Shown piece by piece: positions 31,863 to 41,187 of a stretch of DNA of 47,642 nucleotides. This DNA comes from Gracilibacillus alcaliphilus. GTDB lineage: Bacteria > Bacillota > Bacilli > Bacillales > Amphibacillaceae. How positions within the stretch are numbered: position 1 is the first letter of the stretch; each line of letters opens with the position of its first letter. The position numbers and the translations under genes were made by a program. The notes beneath the pieces were generated by a model. The model searched no databases and was not told where the DNA came from. It worked only from the letters and a program-made list of their open reading frames with translations. The stretch covers positions 1 to 47,642 of the forward strand of contig NZ_JAFBFA010000041.1 in assembly GCF_016909015.1 (NCBI RefSeq), in the 5' to 3' direction.

Positions 31863-31989
31863 AATAATCTTCATGAACAGTGAAATGGTAACGAAGAGAA
31901 AGGTGGATACGTCTGTCTTTCTTTATTTATCATGGTAAAAACGTCCATAAGTCTCTATTTTTTGGAGGATACCGGACGATAACACCTCG

Positions 31990-32037
31990 CTATCTATCGG
32001 TGGAGAGAGAGGCGAAACCACCCACTGATAGCAGTCT
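31990..32037. repeat. Short hairpin half-element in the ABC-F leader
   Basis: CTATCTATCGGTGG (31990-32003) and CCACCCACTGATAG (32018-32031) pair imperfectly, followed by CAGTCTATAGAAA. The CTGATAGCAGTCT tail is shared with the elements at 8208 and 22693. It lies between the attenuator and the resistance gene. Confidence 0.5.
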
Positions 32038-32195
32038 ATAGAAAAGTAATCGCCGACTCCCCACCAGAAGACAGGAGGAGGCTAAGCTTTATTTAGATGA
32101 AACTATGGATCAGGATAGATTCCCTTCGCTCTTATCACAGGCAGATTGTCTGTGATTTTTTGATGCCAAAAATCAGAAATAGTGGAGGAAACAAA

Positions 32196-33653
32196 ATGGA
32201 ACAATTATGTTTTGAATTAAAGCAGGTACAAGTGACCTATTTGGATAAAGAAATATTAACTATTGAACGGTTGGCAGTACACCAATTTGACCGGATCGGT
32301 ATTGTAGGAAAAAATGGTGAAGGAAAATCGACCTTGTTGAAATTGCTGGCAGGCAAAATAAAGCCAACTAATGGCTTGGTAGATCGTCATGTGGAAGGAG
32401 GTTATTTAGAGCAAACAGAGCCTCCTGCAGAACAGTCGGCAGATCCTGCCCTATTAGGAAAACTGGCGGTTCCAGCTTCGTCTGACCTGTTAAGCGGCGG
32501 AGAACAGACAAGGAAGAAACTGGCCCAATTGTTTACGGATTATCATGAGGCACTGTTGCTGGATGAGCCGACTACTCATTTGGATCAAGCAGGAATCTCC
32601 TTTTTAATCGATCAGCTGCGCTACTATTATGGAGCGCTTGTGTTGATCAGCCATGATCGTGCGGTATTAGATGAGCTGGTGACAACGATTTGGGAAGTGC
32701 ATAAGGGAGAGGTTCGTGTCTATGCCGGCAATTACAGTGCTTATCTGGAACAGAAAAGGTTGGAGCGAGAGCAGCAAATCCAGGCACATGAGCAGTTTAT
32801 TAAAGAGAAAGCTCGTCTGGAACAAGCGGCAGAAGCTAAAATGAAGAAAGCACAGAAGGTAGCACAAGCAGGGAGGCTGTCCAAAAAAGAAGCAAATGCA
32901 AAGCCGAATAAATCGTTTATGACCAAATCGAAAGGATCAAGCCAAAAAGCAGTGCAAAAAGCAGCAAAAGCGATAGAACATCGGGTGTAGCAACTTCAAG
33001 AAGTAGATGCAGTACAGGAAGAACGGCCGATCACCTTTCCTGTAGCTAGCTCATTGGCGTTGCACAATAAGTTTCCGATTATGGCGGATCATTATACCCT
33101 TCAAGTGGCAGATCGTGTATTATTAAATCAAGTGAATTTTCAACTCCCCCTTGGCGAGGTTATTGCTATTACCGGAGTGAACGGCAGCGGAAAGAGTACA
33201 CTGCTGAAACAAATTGCCGAGCGAGATCCGGCACTGGTCATCTCACCTAAAGCGGAAATTGGCTTTTTTCAGCAGATGAGTTATCAATTTACCGCTAAAG
33301 AACAAGTATTGTCCTTTGTCAAACATCGTTCTGATTATGAGGAAGCTTTTTTCAGAAGTGTGCTGCATTCGATGCGATTTGAGGGGACAGATATCTATAA
33401 GGATGTTCGGTCATTGAGCGGTGGCGAGGCGATCCGTCTTCAGCTCTGTTTATTGTTTTTAGGACGGTATAATATCTTATTGCTGGATGAACCGACTAAT
33501 TTCTTAGATATCGATGCGATCGAGGCATTAGAAAAGTTTATTGCTGGCTATCAAGGGACAATTATTTATGTCTCACATGACCAGCACTTTATTGAACGAA
33601 CAGCAGATAGCATCTATCGTATAGAGAATCAGCAATTTGTAAGGGAAGATTAG
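32196..33653 (+). pseudogene. ABC-F ribosomal protection protein (Msr/Vml-like), interrupted by TAG at codon 265
   Basis: The frame from 32196 to 33653 encodes 485 residues apart from one in-frame TAG at 32988-32990. That is close to the size of MsrD. Both ABC halves are complete: GKNGEGKSTLLK, LSGGEQTRKKL and LLLDEPTTHLD in the first; GVNGSGKSTLLK, LSGGEAIRLQL and LLLDEPTNFLD in the second. A Lys/Ala/Gln-rich linker between them corresponds to the antibiotic-resistance domain. No other damage is visible, and the amber lies at the end of the linker. The ATG at 32196 follows GGAGG. Such proteins displace macrolides, lincosamides or streptogramins from the ribosome. The ErmD-like leader favours macrolides. 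Recent inactivation, readthrough or a sequencing error are all possible. Confidence 0.85.
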
Positions 33654-33661
33654 TTATGGGT

Positions 33662-33697
33662 CCCGCCTGAACGAGAAATTCAGGCGGGGTACTCTGT
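33662..33697 (+). terminator. Terminator after the ABC-F gene
   Basis: CCCGCCTGAA (33662-33671) and TTCAGGCGGG (33679-33688) make a perfect 10-pair stem with a 7-base loop. The following TACTCTGTTGTTATTATT is T-rich rather than a pure T-run. Confidence 0.65.
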
Positions 33698-33724
33698 TGT
33701 TATTATTAGGAGGAGATGATAGAT

Positions 33725-34311
33725 ATGGAGATCATTCGAGCTAGTGAGCCTTATCGAGAGGAATTTAGTAAGGTATTTGTATCCGGTTTCTGGAATGATT
33801 TATCTTTTTTTGCTAAAAATCCAGAGCAATTGGCCGAGGCAGTTGCCCATATGTTTGTACTAGAATCATTTTATATTGCTGTTATCGATGGACATATTGC
33901 TGGTATTACTTCATTTACAGGTATTCACGATGAAGATATTGTTATTCAACACGATAAAAAAATATTGCGAAAAAAATTAGGATGGATAAAAGAAGGACAA
34001 TAGCTAATCATGTATTCACGAAGGAATTCCAGCAAGCTCCATTAAAAACAGGTGAAGGGATAGGCAATGTAGGTTTCGTCGTTACAGCACCCGATTATCA
34101 AAGACAAGGAGTTGCCTTTAGACTGATGCAATATCTATTAGACCTGCCTGGTTATCAAACATATATGCTGGAGGCAGTCGCTGACACAAACACTGCTGCA
34201 CTAGCCTTATATGAGAAACTCGGTTATCAAGAATTTCGCCGCATCAAGCAAAAACACAGCAAATGGAGCGGGATTAATTATTATATTGATATGAAGTATG
34301 AGAAGAAATAG
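33725..34311 (+). pseudogene. GNAT-family N-acetyltransferase, frameshifted
   Basis: Two overlapping frames (33725-34003 and 33982-34311) together form one GNAT protein of about 195 residues. The N-terminal half carries MEIIRASEPYREEFSKVF and YIAVIDGHIAGITSF. The C-terminal half has the acetyl-CoA loop FVVTAPDYQRQGVAFRLMQY and TNTAALALYEKLGYQEF. They are joined by a shift near 33985-34000, where AAAAAAATATTGCGAAAAAA lies just before. Slippage at these A-runs or a sequencing error could explain it. Substrate unknown. It follows the ABC-F terminator, so it has its own transcription. Confidence 0.75.
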
Positions 34312-34616
34312 GCTGTGTGATTAAGATGGAAAAGAATAGACTTTCGTGAACATGACCTGAGTCCTGTGTTGATATGGATTTAGGTTGCTTTATGAAGAGA
34401 TGGCTGCTTCAACAATTGTTAATGGTGTTGTACAACTAGTCACTTCTTTTTTACTGATCTAATATAAAAAGAACGAAAATGGCCACTGCGAAACACTTAT
34501 CTTGTTGTGTCTGATCCATTATAAAAAATATATAACAAGAAATTAACTTTCACATAAATATAGTTCTGGTTAATCAGTTTCTATATTGAATTTCTTGTCT
34601 AATTAATATACACTTA
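34312..34616. other. Gene-free stretch before padR
   Basis: No gene is supported. A 28-codon stop-bounded frame (34383-34463 region, ending ASTIVNGVVQLVTSFLLI) looks protein-like but has no start or ribosome site and may be a decayed gene end. Confidence 0.25.
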
Positions 34617-34637
34617 ACTATATCAAATTGATATAGT
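34617..34637. promoter_or_regulatory. PadR operator candidate
   Basis: ACTATATCAA, a central A, and TTGATATAGT form a near-perfect 21-base palindrome ending 11 bases before the padR start codon and covering its ribosome-site region. This position fits autorepression. Confidence 0.65.
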
Positions 34638-34648
34638 GAGGCGATTAC

Positions 34649-35191
34649 ATGAATCAAAGTCATTATTTATTATTAGGATTACTAGCCAACAGTCCTAAAA
34701 CCGGTTTCGATATTAAGAAAGTAATGGATAAAAATATGAATTTTTATTGGAAAATAGGTTATAACCAGATTTATCCTTATCTAAAGAAACTGGAAGAAGT
34801 TAACTATGTAATAAAATCAGAAACATCAAGTAGTAAAGGACCAACTCAAAAAATTTATTCGGTTACAGAGGATGGGATGGAGGCCTTATTAAATTGGTTG
34901 GAAGAGGATTTAAAAAGTATCCCAACCTTCAGAAATGAGGTGCTACTGCGTTTGAATTTTGGTCATCAGACAGAAATGAAAAATAATATAACCTTAGTTA
35001 AAAACTATAAACAATTGGTCACAGACCGGCAGGATAGCTTAAAAGATATTCGCAGGGAAGTGGATCAGAATTGGAGCTCCCATCAGAGTTATATCTACTG
35101 GATATTAACACTGGAATATGGCTTAAAAATCTCGCAAGCAGAAATAGAATGGTGTTCGTTTACATTGAATAAATTAAAGGAGCATGGATAG
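34649..35191 (+). CDS. PadR family transcriptional regulator
   Basis: This 180-residue protein has the PadR winged HTH (YLLLGLLANSPKTGFDIKKV at the start, IYPYLKKLEEVNYV wing, PTQKIYSVTEDG beta-hairpin, about 5-80). Its C-terminal helical dimerisation domain (about 95-175) is of the Vir_act_alpha_C type. The downstream DoxX gene begins two bases after its stop, so it regulates a two-gene operon with itself. PadR proteins usually respond to phenolics or drugs; the inducer here is unknown. Confidence 0.85.
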   Translation: MNQSHYLLLGLLANSPKTGFDIKKVMDKNMNFYWKIGYNQIYPYLKKLEEVNYVIKSETSSSKGPTQKIYSVTEDGMEALLNWLEEDLKSIPTFRNEVLLRLNFGHQTEMKNNITLVKNYKQLVTDRQDSLKDIRREVDQNWSSHQSYIYWILTLEYGLKISQAEIEWCSFTLNKLKEHG

Positions 35192-35193
35192 TT

Positions 35194-35640
35194 ATGCAAA
35201 CATTTATCATTTATTGCGTCGGAGCTTTATTAGGCTGTATGGTTAGTTTGTTATTTAAAACAACAGAAAACATGCTGTTAACTGCTGCGCAGTTCTCTAT
35301 AATTTTATCATTTTTGTATACGTTTATGGGGAGATGGATACCACCCGTGAGGGATTCGTTAATTCGAATGGTGCCTGCTCTTTTCCCGTTTCCAACATTA
35401 ATTGTCTATGCTACAGGTATCATAGAATTGTTTATCGCAATAGGTGTTCTTATCCCTGCTACACAGCAAATCTCCAGCATAATCGGGATTATATTATGTA
35501 TTGTATTATTCCCAGCTAATATCAAAGCATTTAAACAAAATATTCATCTAGGTACTAAACCGCCAACAAACATATATGTCAGATTCGTTGTACAATGCTT
35601 ATTTATAGCTTCTTTTATTTTGATGGTTGTGTTTGGTTAA
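35194..35640 (+). CDS. DoxX-family membrane protein
   Basis: This 148-residue protein has four hydrophobic spans (about 3-20, 28-47, 66-93, 97-117, with the last at 127-147). The FPTLIVYATGIIELFIAIGV segment is typical of DoxX/DoxX-like proteins, small quinone- or redox-associated membrane proteins. It is translationally linked to PadR (two-base gap). GGAG lies 11-14 bases before the ATG. Confidence 0.75.
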   Translation: MQTFIIYCVGALLGCMVSLLFKTTENMLLTAAQFSIILSFLYTFMGRWIPPVRDSLIRMVPALFPFPTLIVYATGIIELFIAIGVLIPATQQISSIIGIILCIVLFPANIKAFKQNIHLGTKPPTNIYVRFVVQCLFIASFILMVVFG

Positions 35641-35889
35641 CAATGGTTTGTATGAGACAGCGGTTTATTATAATGACCATAAATAGATTTGCTAAATCAA
35701 TTATTATTTTAGCAAGTTTTGGTATGATCGTGTCTGTGTTAGGGTTAATTAGCTCCTTTTATTTTAAGTTACTTTATCTTTTTATTATTATTGATTAATA
35801 AACTCTTTCATGACGTCAGCAAAAGCGTTGTTATTTGCTTTACTTGTTCATTTGATTTAAGTTTCAAGAGGAGATTTATCTAGCGAGAA

Positions 35890-36597
35890 CTAATCTCTTT
35901 TGCTTTTCAATAATTCAATTAATCGATAAAGATAATGAGCCCCACGCAGCTGCTGCTCAATCTGATAATCCATATAGGTTAAGGCGTCTGTGACAACCTG
36001 TCTGGCATCCATTAAACTATGCTGGTTCATTTTGTCGAGGATATCACGGACGGTTTCTAGTAAATAGACAGAAGATTGGACGGTGCGAATAATTAATAGC
36101 CGTCTCATATCTTCTCGAGTATACATCCGGTAACCATTCTCCGGGTTTCGGGCTGGTGTGATCAGGTCCTCTTTTTCCCAATGCCTGAGCGTGGTTGCAG
36201 GTACATGTAATTCGGCTTCTACCTCGCCAATTGTGTAATATCTTTGTGGGTGTTTCTTCATAAATTGCTGCATGTTATCAGGACTTAAGATATGCAGGGC
36301 GTCTGTGGCTTGTTCTTTTCGCTCAAATAGTTCCGCTTGGACAGCATTGACTTCCCATAACGCTTCTGTGAATTTATTTTCTTGCAATAAGGGCATGACA
36401 CGGCGAACGGTTGCCATCCCGAATCCTGGATACATGGCTCGAATACACTGAAAGTATGCTTCATGCACTTCTGTATATACGCGATAACCATTTTCTTTTC
36501 GAATCGCCTTAGGAACAATTCCCCATTTTTCATAGTGTCTCAATGCGCTGGTTCCGACATCTAGCTTTTTGGCAATATCAATTGGTCTAAGTTCCAT
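35890..36597 (-). CDS. MerR family regulator with two MerR-type HTH domains
   Basis: This 235-residue protein contains two winged-helix MerR heads. The first (about 1-70) reads RPIDIAKKLDVGTSALRHYE, WGIVPKA and NGYRVYTEV. The second (about 120-185) reads YTIGEVEAELHVPATTLRHW, EDLITPARNPENGYRMYTRE. Both carry the helix, LRHYE/LRHWEK wing and NGYR signature. A C-terminal helix (185-235) may dimerise. Most MerR proteins have one head, so a single chain could bind both half-sites or two sites. AGGAGG lies 5 bases before the ATG. It diverges from the UvrA-like gene, its likely target. Confidence 0.85.
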   Translation of the reverse strand: MELRPIDIAKKLDVGTSALRHYEKWGIVPKAIRKENGYRVYTEVHEAYFQCIRAMYPGFGMATVRRVMPLLQENKFTEALWEVNAVQAELFERKEQATDALHILSPDNMQQFMKKHPQRYYTIGEVEAELHVPATTLRHWEKEDLITPARNPENGYRMYTREDMRRLLIIRTVQSSVYLLETVRDILDKMNQHSLMDARQVVTDALTYMDYQIEQQLRGAHYLYRLIELLKSKRD

Positions 36598-36608
36598 GAC
36601 AACCTCCT

Positions 36609-36659
36609 AAAAGTTTAAACTAAAACTTTTTAGTACCATGACGGGTTTGGTGTTATAAT
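36609..36659. promoter_or_regulatory. MerR-type operator and promoter for the UvrA-like gene
   Basis: AAAAGTTT (36609-36616) and AAAACTTTT (36622-36630) are inverted arms with a 5-base spacer. They lie about 24-45 bases upstream of a TATAAT at 36654-36659 that would drive the plus-strand gene. No good -35 is seen at 17 bases, as expected for an activator-dependent, long-spacer MerR promoter. Confidence 0.5.
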
Positions 36660-36750
36660 TCCTTATTAAATAGTAACATGTTATAAAGAAGTTTGCACTT
36701 GCACAAATGTTATATGATGAAATAAGAAGATATGAAGGAGGAATGTGGCA

Positions 36751-39207
36751 ATGAATGATGTCATGATGGTAAAAGGTGCAAGGGAAAATAACTTAAAATC
36801 TCTCTCTGTATCGATTCCGAAGAATAAACTAATTGTGTTTACAGGTCCGTCTGGTTCAGGGAAATCCACGCTGGCAATGGATACCTTATTTAATGAATGT
36901 CAGCGGCAGTACTTGGAGTCAATGGGAATGCAAGGTATCAATAAGCCTAAAGTAGACAGTATTAGCGGGCTGTCACCAGCGATTAGCATCAACCAGCAGA
37001 TTACTAACCGCAATCCGCGCTCTACAGTTGGAACCATGACAGATATGTATACAAGTTTGCGAATGATATTTGAAAAATTGGGTATCAGACAATGCCCTCA
37101 GTGTCAGCAGACGATTGATCCAGTCGCTTATAGCGGGGAAGTGGAGAAAGAAGCAGACAGCTTTACTGAATATATCTTCTGTCCTCATTGTCAGGAGCGA
37201 ATGGAAAAGTTGACACGGACACATTTTTCCTATAATAAAACTGAAGGGGCATGCCCTACCTGTAAAGGCTTAGGTGAAACCGTTGATATCCATCTTCCTT
37301 CTGTTTTCCATGAAGAACTTTCTTTACAGGATGGTGCTGTGGATATTTTTAAGGGGCGTTACGGTGAATATCAAATTGCGGTTCTTCAAGCAGCTTTCCA
37401 ACATTATAACCAGCCATTTGAGGAAACCATGCCGATCAAGCAATTAAATGAGGCGCAGCGGGCGATTTTGTATTATGGTGTGGAAAGTGATCAAGTAAAA
37501 GAACTATTTCCGGATGTGAAGCCGCCAAAAACGGTGGAAAAAGGGAAGTTTCCAGGTGTATTAACGTCAATGTGGCGTCGATTTACGGAACATGGCGGCT
37601 CTTCTCCTGAAGCAGAGGCTTATTTCTATTCACAGATCTGTCCGGATTGCCGTGGTGAACGGCTAAATAAGACAAGCCGAGCGGTTAATGTTGCGGAAAA
37701 GACTATACCACAGTTAGTGACCCGTTCCTTGGAAGACATGCTAGCATGGGTGCAGGAGCTGGAGCAAGCATTGGATAAAGCCCGCTATCTATTAGTGGAA
37801 ACTTTCCTTCAGGACTTGAAGACCAAGCTGACCAGAATTGATAAAATCGGCTTAGGTTATTTAACCTTAGATCGTCAGGTAATTACCTTATCTGGTGGAG
37901 AAGCACAGCGGATTCGCTTGTCTGCCTTGTTAGATTCTGCTCTTACAGGTGTATTGTATATTATGGATGAGCCTACTGTTGGTCTGCATCCTAAGGATAC
38001 AGCAGGACTTGTCAGTGTGTTGAAAGGCTTGCGGGATCTAGGCAATACCATCTTGTTAATTGAACATGATGTCGATGTTATGAAACAGGCAGATTATATT
38101 ATTGATATTGGCCCAGGCGCAGGAAAACTGGGCGGAACAGTAGTCGGTCAAGGTACATTGTCAGAATTGATGGAACAAAAAGATTCGGTGACAGGTCAGT
38201 ATTTGCGACAGGATGAACCGGAACGGAAGTCGTATCGAACAGGCGCTGGAGATGGCATTACCATCTATCATGCCAATGTGCATAATTTGAAAGATGTGAC
38301 CATTACCTTTCCAACTGGCTGTTTAACAGCAGTGACGGGTGTCTCTGGTTCAGGCAAGTCCTCACTTGTGTTTGATGTACTGGCTAAGGCAAATGACAAG
38401 TTTCATGAAGGATTTGAGAAGGTAACCGGCGTGGAGAGTTTTGATCAAATGATTACAGTAGGCCAATCTCCGCTTAGCCGGATGAAACGATCCAATATTG
38501 CGACTTATATGGATTTGTTTACACCAATCCGTACATTATTTGCCAAATTACCAGCGGCAAAAGATCGAAAATTAACGGCTAAACACTTTTCTTTTAATAC
38601 AGCTGGCGGTCGTTGCGAGAACTGTCAAGGTCTGGGATATGTAACGACGAATATGCTCTTTTTTCCTGATTTAGAGGTAGTATGCCCGGAATGCCAAGGG
38701 AGACGATTTAAGCAAGAGATACTGGCAGTAAAATATCAAGGATATTCTATCAATGATATCTTAGAAAATTCTATTCATGAATGTCTGGCTATTTTTGAAG
38801 GAGAGAAAAAGATACAGCAAACCTTAAATTTATTGGTGGAAATTGGGCTGGGTTATCTCAAGATGGGGCAATCGTTAACCACGTTGTCAGGCGGTGAAGG
38901 GCAACGGCTAAAATTGGCCAAAGAGTTAATGAAACAAGGCAACAAGCAATCACTCTATTTATTAGATGAGCCAACGACTGGTTTACACCCGAATGATACA
39001 ACCCAATTATTAAAGTTATTAGATCGCTTAGTAGATGCCGGTCATACGGTGATTATGGTAGAACATAACAGCCAAGTGATTAAGGCAGCTGATTGGATTA
39101 TCGATCTAGGTCCAGAAGGCGGAGATAAAGGTGGTACGGTGATTGCAGAAGGGACGCCAGAAGTTATTAGGTGGCAGGAAAACTCTTATACAGGGCAGTA
39201 TTTGTAG
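36751..39207 (+). CDS. Short UvrA paralog (UvrA2/DrrC-like ABC excinuclease-type ATPase)
   Basis: This 818-residue protein has UvrA architecture: Walker A GPSGSGKSTL (about 31-40), zinc-finger CPQC...CPHC (about 110-150), signature LSGGEAQRIRLS, and MDEPTVGLHP. A second half carries GVSGSGKSSL, CENC...CPEC, LSGGEGQRLKLA and LDEPTTGLHP. Canonical UvrA is about 940-955 residues. The missing 120-130 lie in the region that holds the UvrB-binding domain, as in UvrA2 or drug-resistance DrrC-like proteins. Control by a MerR protein suggests drug or DNA-damaging-agent resistance. I start at ATG 36751, 10 bases after AAGGAGG. Confidence 0.85.
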   Translation: MNDVMMVKGARENNLKSLSVSIPKNKLIVFTGPSGSGKSTLAMDTLFNECQRQYLESMGMQGINKPKVDSISGLSPAISINQQITNRNPRSTVGTMTDMYTSLRMIFEKLGIRQCPQCQQTIDPVAYSGEVEKEADSFTEYIFCPHCQERMEKLTRTHFSYNKTEGACPTCKGLGETVDIHLPSVFHEELSLQDGAVDIFKGRYGEYQIAVLQAAFQHYNQPFEETMPIKQLNEAQRAILYYGVESDQVKELFPDVKPPKTVEKGKFPGVLTSMWRRFTEHGGSSPEAEAYFYSQICPDCRGERLNKTSRAVNVAEKTIPQLVTRSLEDMLAWVQELEQALDKARYLLVETFLQDLKTKLTRIDKIGLGYLTLDRQVITLSGGEAQRIRLSALLDSALTGVLYIMDEPTVGLHPKDTAGLVSVLKGLRDLGNTILLIEHDVDVMKQADYIIDIGPGAGKLGGTVVGQGTLSELMEQKDSVTGQYLRQDEPERKSYRTGAGDGITIYHANVHNLKDVTITFPTGCLTAVTGVSGSGKSSLVFDVLAKANDKFHEGFEKVTGVESFDQMITVGQSPLSRMKRSNIATYMDLFTPIRTLFAKLPAAKDRKLTAKHFSFNTAGGRCENCQGLGYVTTNMLFFPDLEVVCPECQGRRFKQEILAVKYQGYSINDILENSIHECLAIFEGEKKIQQTLNLLVEIGLGYLKMGQSLTTLSGGEGQRLKLAKELMKQGNKQSLYLLDEPTTGLHPNDTTQLLKLLDRLVDAGHTVIMVEHNSQVIKAADWIIDLGPEGGDKGGTVIAEGTPEVIRWQENSYTGQYL

Positions 39208-39296
39208 GGAGTTCACTTAGAAAAAGTGAGCCTTAGGCAGAAAAAATTTGTGTAAGTGAAAAGGTCTTAACGAGTCATAAGTTAATAATACATGAG

Positions 39297-39323
39297 AGCA
39301 AGCCTTTCTTGGTTTGCTTTTTT
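39297..39323 (+). terminator. Terminator after the UvrA-like gene
   Basis: AGCAAGCC, loop TTTCTT, GGTTTGCT (one G-U pair), then TTTTT. It lies 90 bases past the stop. Confidence 0.75.
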
Positions 39324-39331
39324 ACACAAAG

Positions 39332-39371
39332 AAAAGGCTGTTGCTCATTTATTTTTCATTGTGCAACAGCC
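39332..39371 (-). terminator. Terminator of the TetR-Hyu operon
   Basis: On the minus strand GGCTGTTGC and GCAACAGCC form a perfect 9-pair stem with an 18-base loop, then TTTTC. It is 89 bases beyond the last gene of the operon and back to back with the plus-strand terminator. Confidence 0.7.
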
Positions 39372-39459
39372 CTCTGTGATTAGTTTTTATACTTGATTAC
39401 ATTACTCATTCTAATTTAAGGAAACTAACATAAGCCTTCGCAAATATATACACAGCCTA

Positions 39460-41187
39460 CTATTTCCGCCTTAATTGCTCTGTTTTCTCATAATCAATCG
39501 TTAGACTCTGCTGGCAAATGGCCACACCATAAGTCTTAGCAGCTGCAGAAAGGCTTACTAGTCCATTTTTTACATCTTCCAGAACCAACTCTGGTTCACG
39601 TTCAAACGGATCTCCCCAGCCTCCGCCGCCTGCACGGCGAAATTGAATAATACCACCTGGCGGCATTTTAACTGCAAAGGCAGTTTCTTCTACAGCTTGT
39701 TGATTATCTGCTCCATAGTTTACAATTACCAGATTACTTGGTGCGTCATGACCAGAAACAAAGCCTTTGGTTGTATTGCGGACACCTGCCATCATCACAC
39801 TTGTGGAACTGTCGGCAAGGTGCTGAATTTGAACATCTAAACCGGGTGTTCCGCGCCATTTCCCTGCACCGGTAAAATCTGCTACATATTCATGTTTTAG
39901 CACCCTGCTTGGGTATTGTATTTCATTCATTTCAATCGAAGGCAGGGTAACCCCTGTCATAACGGGTGGATATAATCCCCAGCCGTCTGTTTCAAAAGCA
40001 GCTCCTGCTCCGCCTGTATAACCGAAGAAATTAAGGTTAACCCATTGGTTGCCATCTTCATCTACGCCATTTGTATAAGCCAATGGTAATTTGTGGGCAT
40101 TTACGCCAACGCGTTTTGGTGCACATTTGGAAATCGCTAATAAAACAGCCTCCGCAATTTCTGCGCCGACACAAGCTGTGGCATGTCCACATGGTGCGGG
40201 CAGTTCAGGATTAACCACTGTTCCGACAGGGGCAGTTACCCGAACAGGGTTCATATAACCTTCGTTAATGGGAATATCTTCATCACAACATGTTGAAATC
40301 CCAACGAAGGCAAAGGAAGTGGTATTAGACAACGGACTGTTAATAAAACCAGCTGCCTGTTTCGACGAACCAGTGAAATCGATATGCAAATCACTGCCTG
40401 ATACGGTGACCGTTGCTTTTAGTTTAATATCTCTATTGCCCTGAAAATCATGATCAGCAAATGTTTCAGCACTGTATGTGCCATCAGGCCAACTTGCGAT
40501 CTCATCTCGCACTCTGCGTTCTGTATATGCTATCCGTTCATCAATGGCGCCTATCATCTGATCTGCTCCATATTGATCTAACATTTTTTGAATGCGATTG
40601 GCAGCTAGTTTACAGGCACCAATCATGGCATCCAAATCTCCCTCCAGCCAATGGGATAAACGGTTATTCGCAACGATTAAATCAAACACATCCTGCCGTT
40701 TTTCACCACGTTCGTATATCTTTAATGGAGGAATGCGGAGCCCATCATGCCAAATATCTTTTGAATTAGGGTTATACCCACCGGCAACTGGTCCGCCATT
40801 ATCTCCCATATGACTTCTTACTGCGGGCAATAGAATTGGTTTACGATTATAGAATACAGGCATGACAATCGTCCAATCTAAGCTGTGTGAGCCGCCATGA
40901 TAAGGATCATTAACAAGTAGGATATCACCGGGATGCAGGTCATAACGGAAGGTATCGATTAGATGGTCTACCGCTCCGACAATGGCATAAAGGTGTAACG
41001 TACAACCTGGTGCCTGAGCCACTAATCGTGATTTGTGGCCGGATAAATCAAAAATACCCGTGGTAAAATCGTGTGCTTCATTAAATAATGGTGATCTGGC
41101 CGTTCGCGTAACAGTTGCGCTCATTTCACGCGCTATCGCATCTAGAGAGCCGCCGACCACTTGTGATACGATCATTTTTTGATCCAT
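39460..41187 (-). CDS. hyuB: HyuB1: hydantoinase B/oxoprolinase-family subunit
   Basis: This 575-residue protein has the full HyuB pattern: NEAHDFTTGIFD (about 36-47), LVNDPYHGGSH (about 91-101), SHMGDNGG (125-132), and INEGYMNPVRVTAPVGTVVN. The C-terminal glycine-rich end reads MPPGGIIQFRRAGGGGWGDP. It should form an ATP-dependent complex with HyuA, opening a lactam or hydantoin ring or carboxylating a ketone. Its start overlaps the stop of the second B-type gene (TAATG), so the two are coupled. It keeps histidines 97, 101 and 126. Operon with a nucleobase-type permease favours a hydantoin- or pyrimidine-like substrate. Confidence 0.85.
   Translation of the reverse strand: MDQKMIVSQVVGGSLDAIAREMSATVTRTARSPLFNEAHDFTTGIFDLSGHKSRLVAQAPGCTLHLYAIVGAVDHLIDTFRYDLHPGDILLVNDPYHGGSHSLDWTIVMPVFYNRKPILLPAVRSHMGDNGGPVAGGYNPNSKDIWHDGLRIPPLKIYERGEKRQDVFDLIVANNRLSHWLEGDLDAMIGACKLAANRIQKMLDQYGADQMIGAIDERIAYTERRVRDEIASWPDGTYSAETFADHDFQGNRDIKLKATVTVSGSDLHIDFTGSSKQAAGFINSPLSNTTSFAFVGISTCCDEDIPINEGYMNPVRVTAPVGTVVNPELPAPCGHATACVGAEIAEAVLLAISKCAPKRVGVNAHKLPLAYTNGVDEDGNQWVNLNFFGYTGGAGAAFETDGWGLYPPVMTGVTLPSIEMNEIQYPSRVLKHEYVADFTGAGKWRGTPGLDVQIQHLADSSTSVMMAGVRNTTKGFVSGHDAPSNLVIVNYGADNQQAVEETAFAVKMPPGGIIQFRRAGGGGWGDPFEREPELVLEDVKNGLVSLSAAAKTYGVAICQQSLTIDYEKTEQLRRK

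Noticed and set aside
35673..35798. 42-residue hydrophobic frame (MTINRFAKSIIILASFGMIV...) after doxX
   Set aside because: It could be a small membrane protein, but there is no ribosome site before its ATG and no family match, so it is not listed as a gene.
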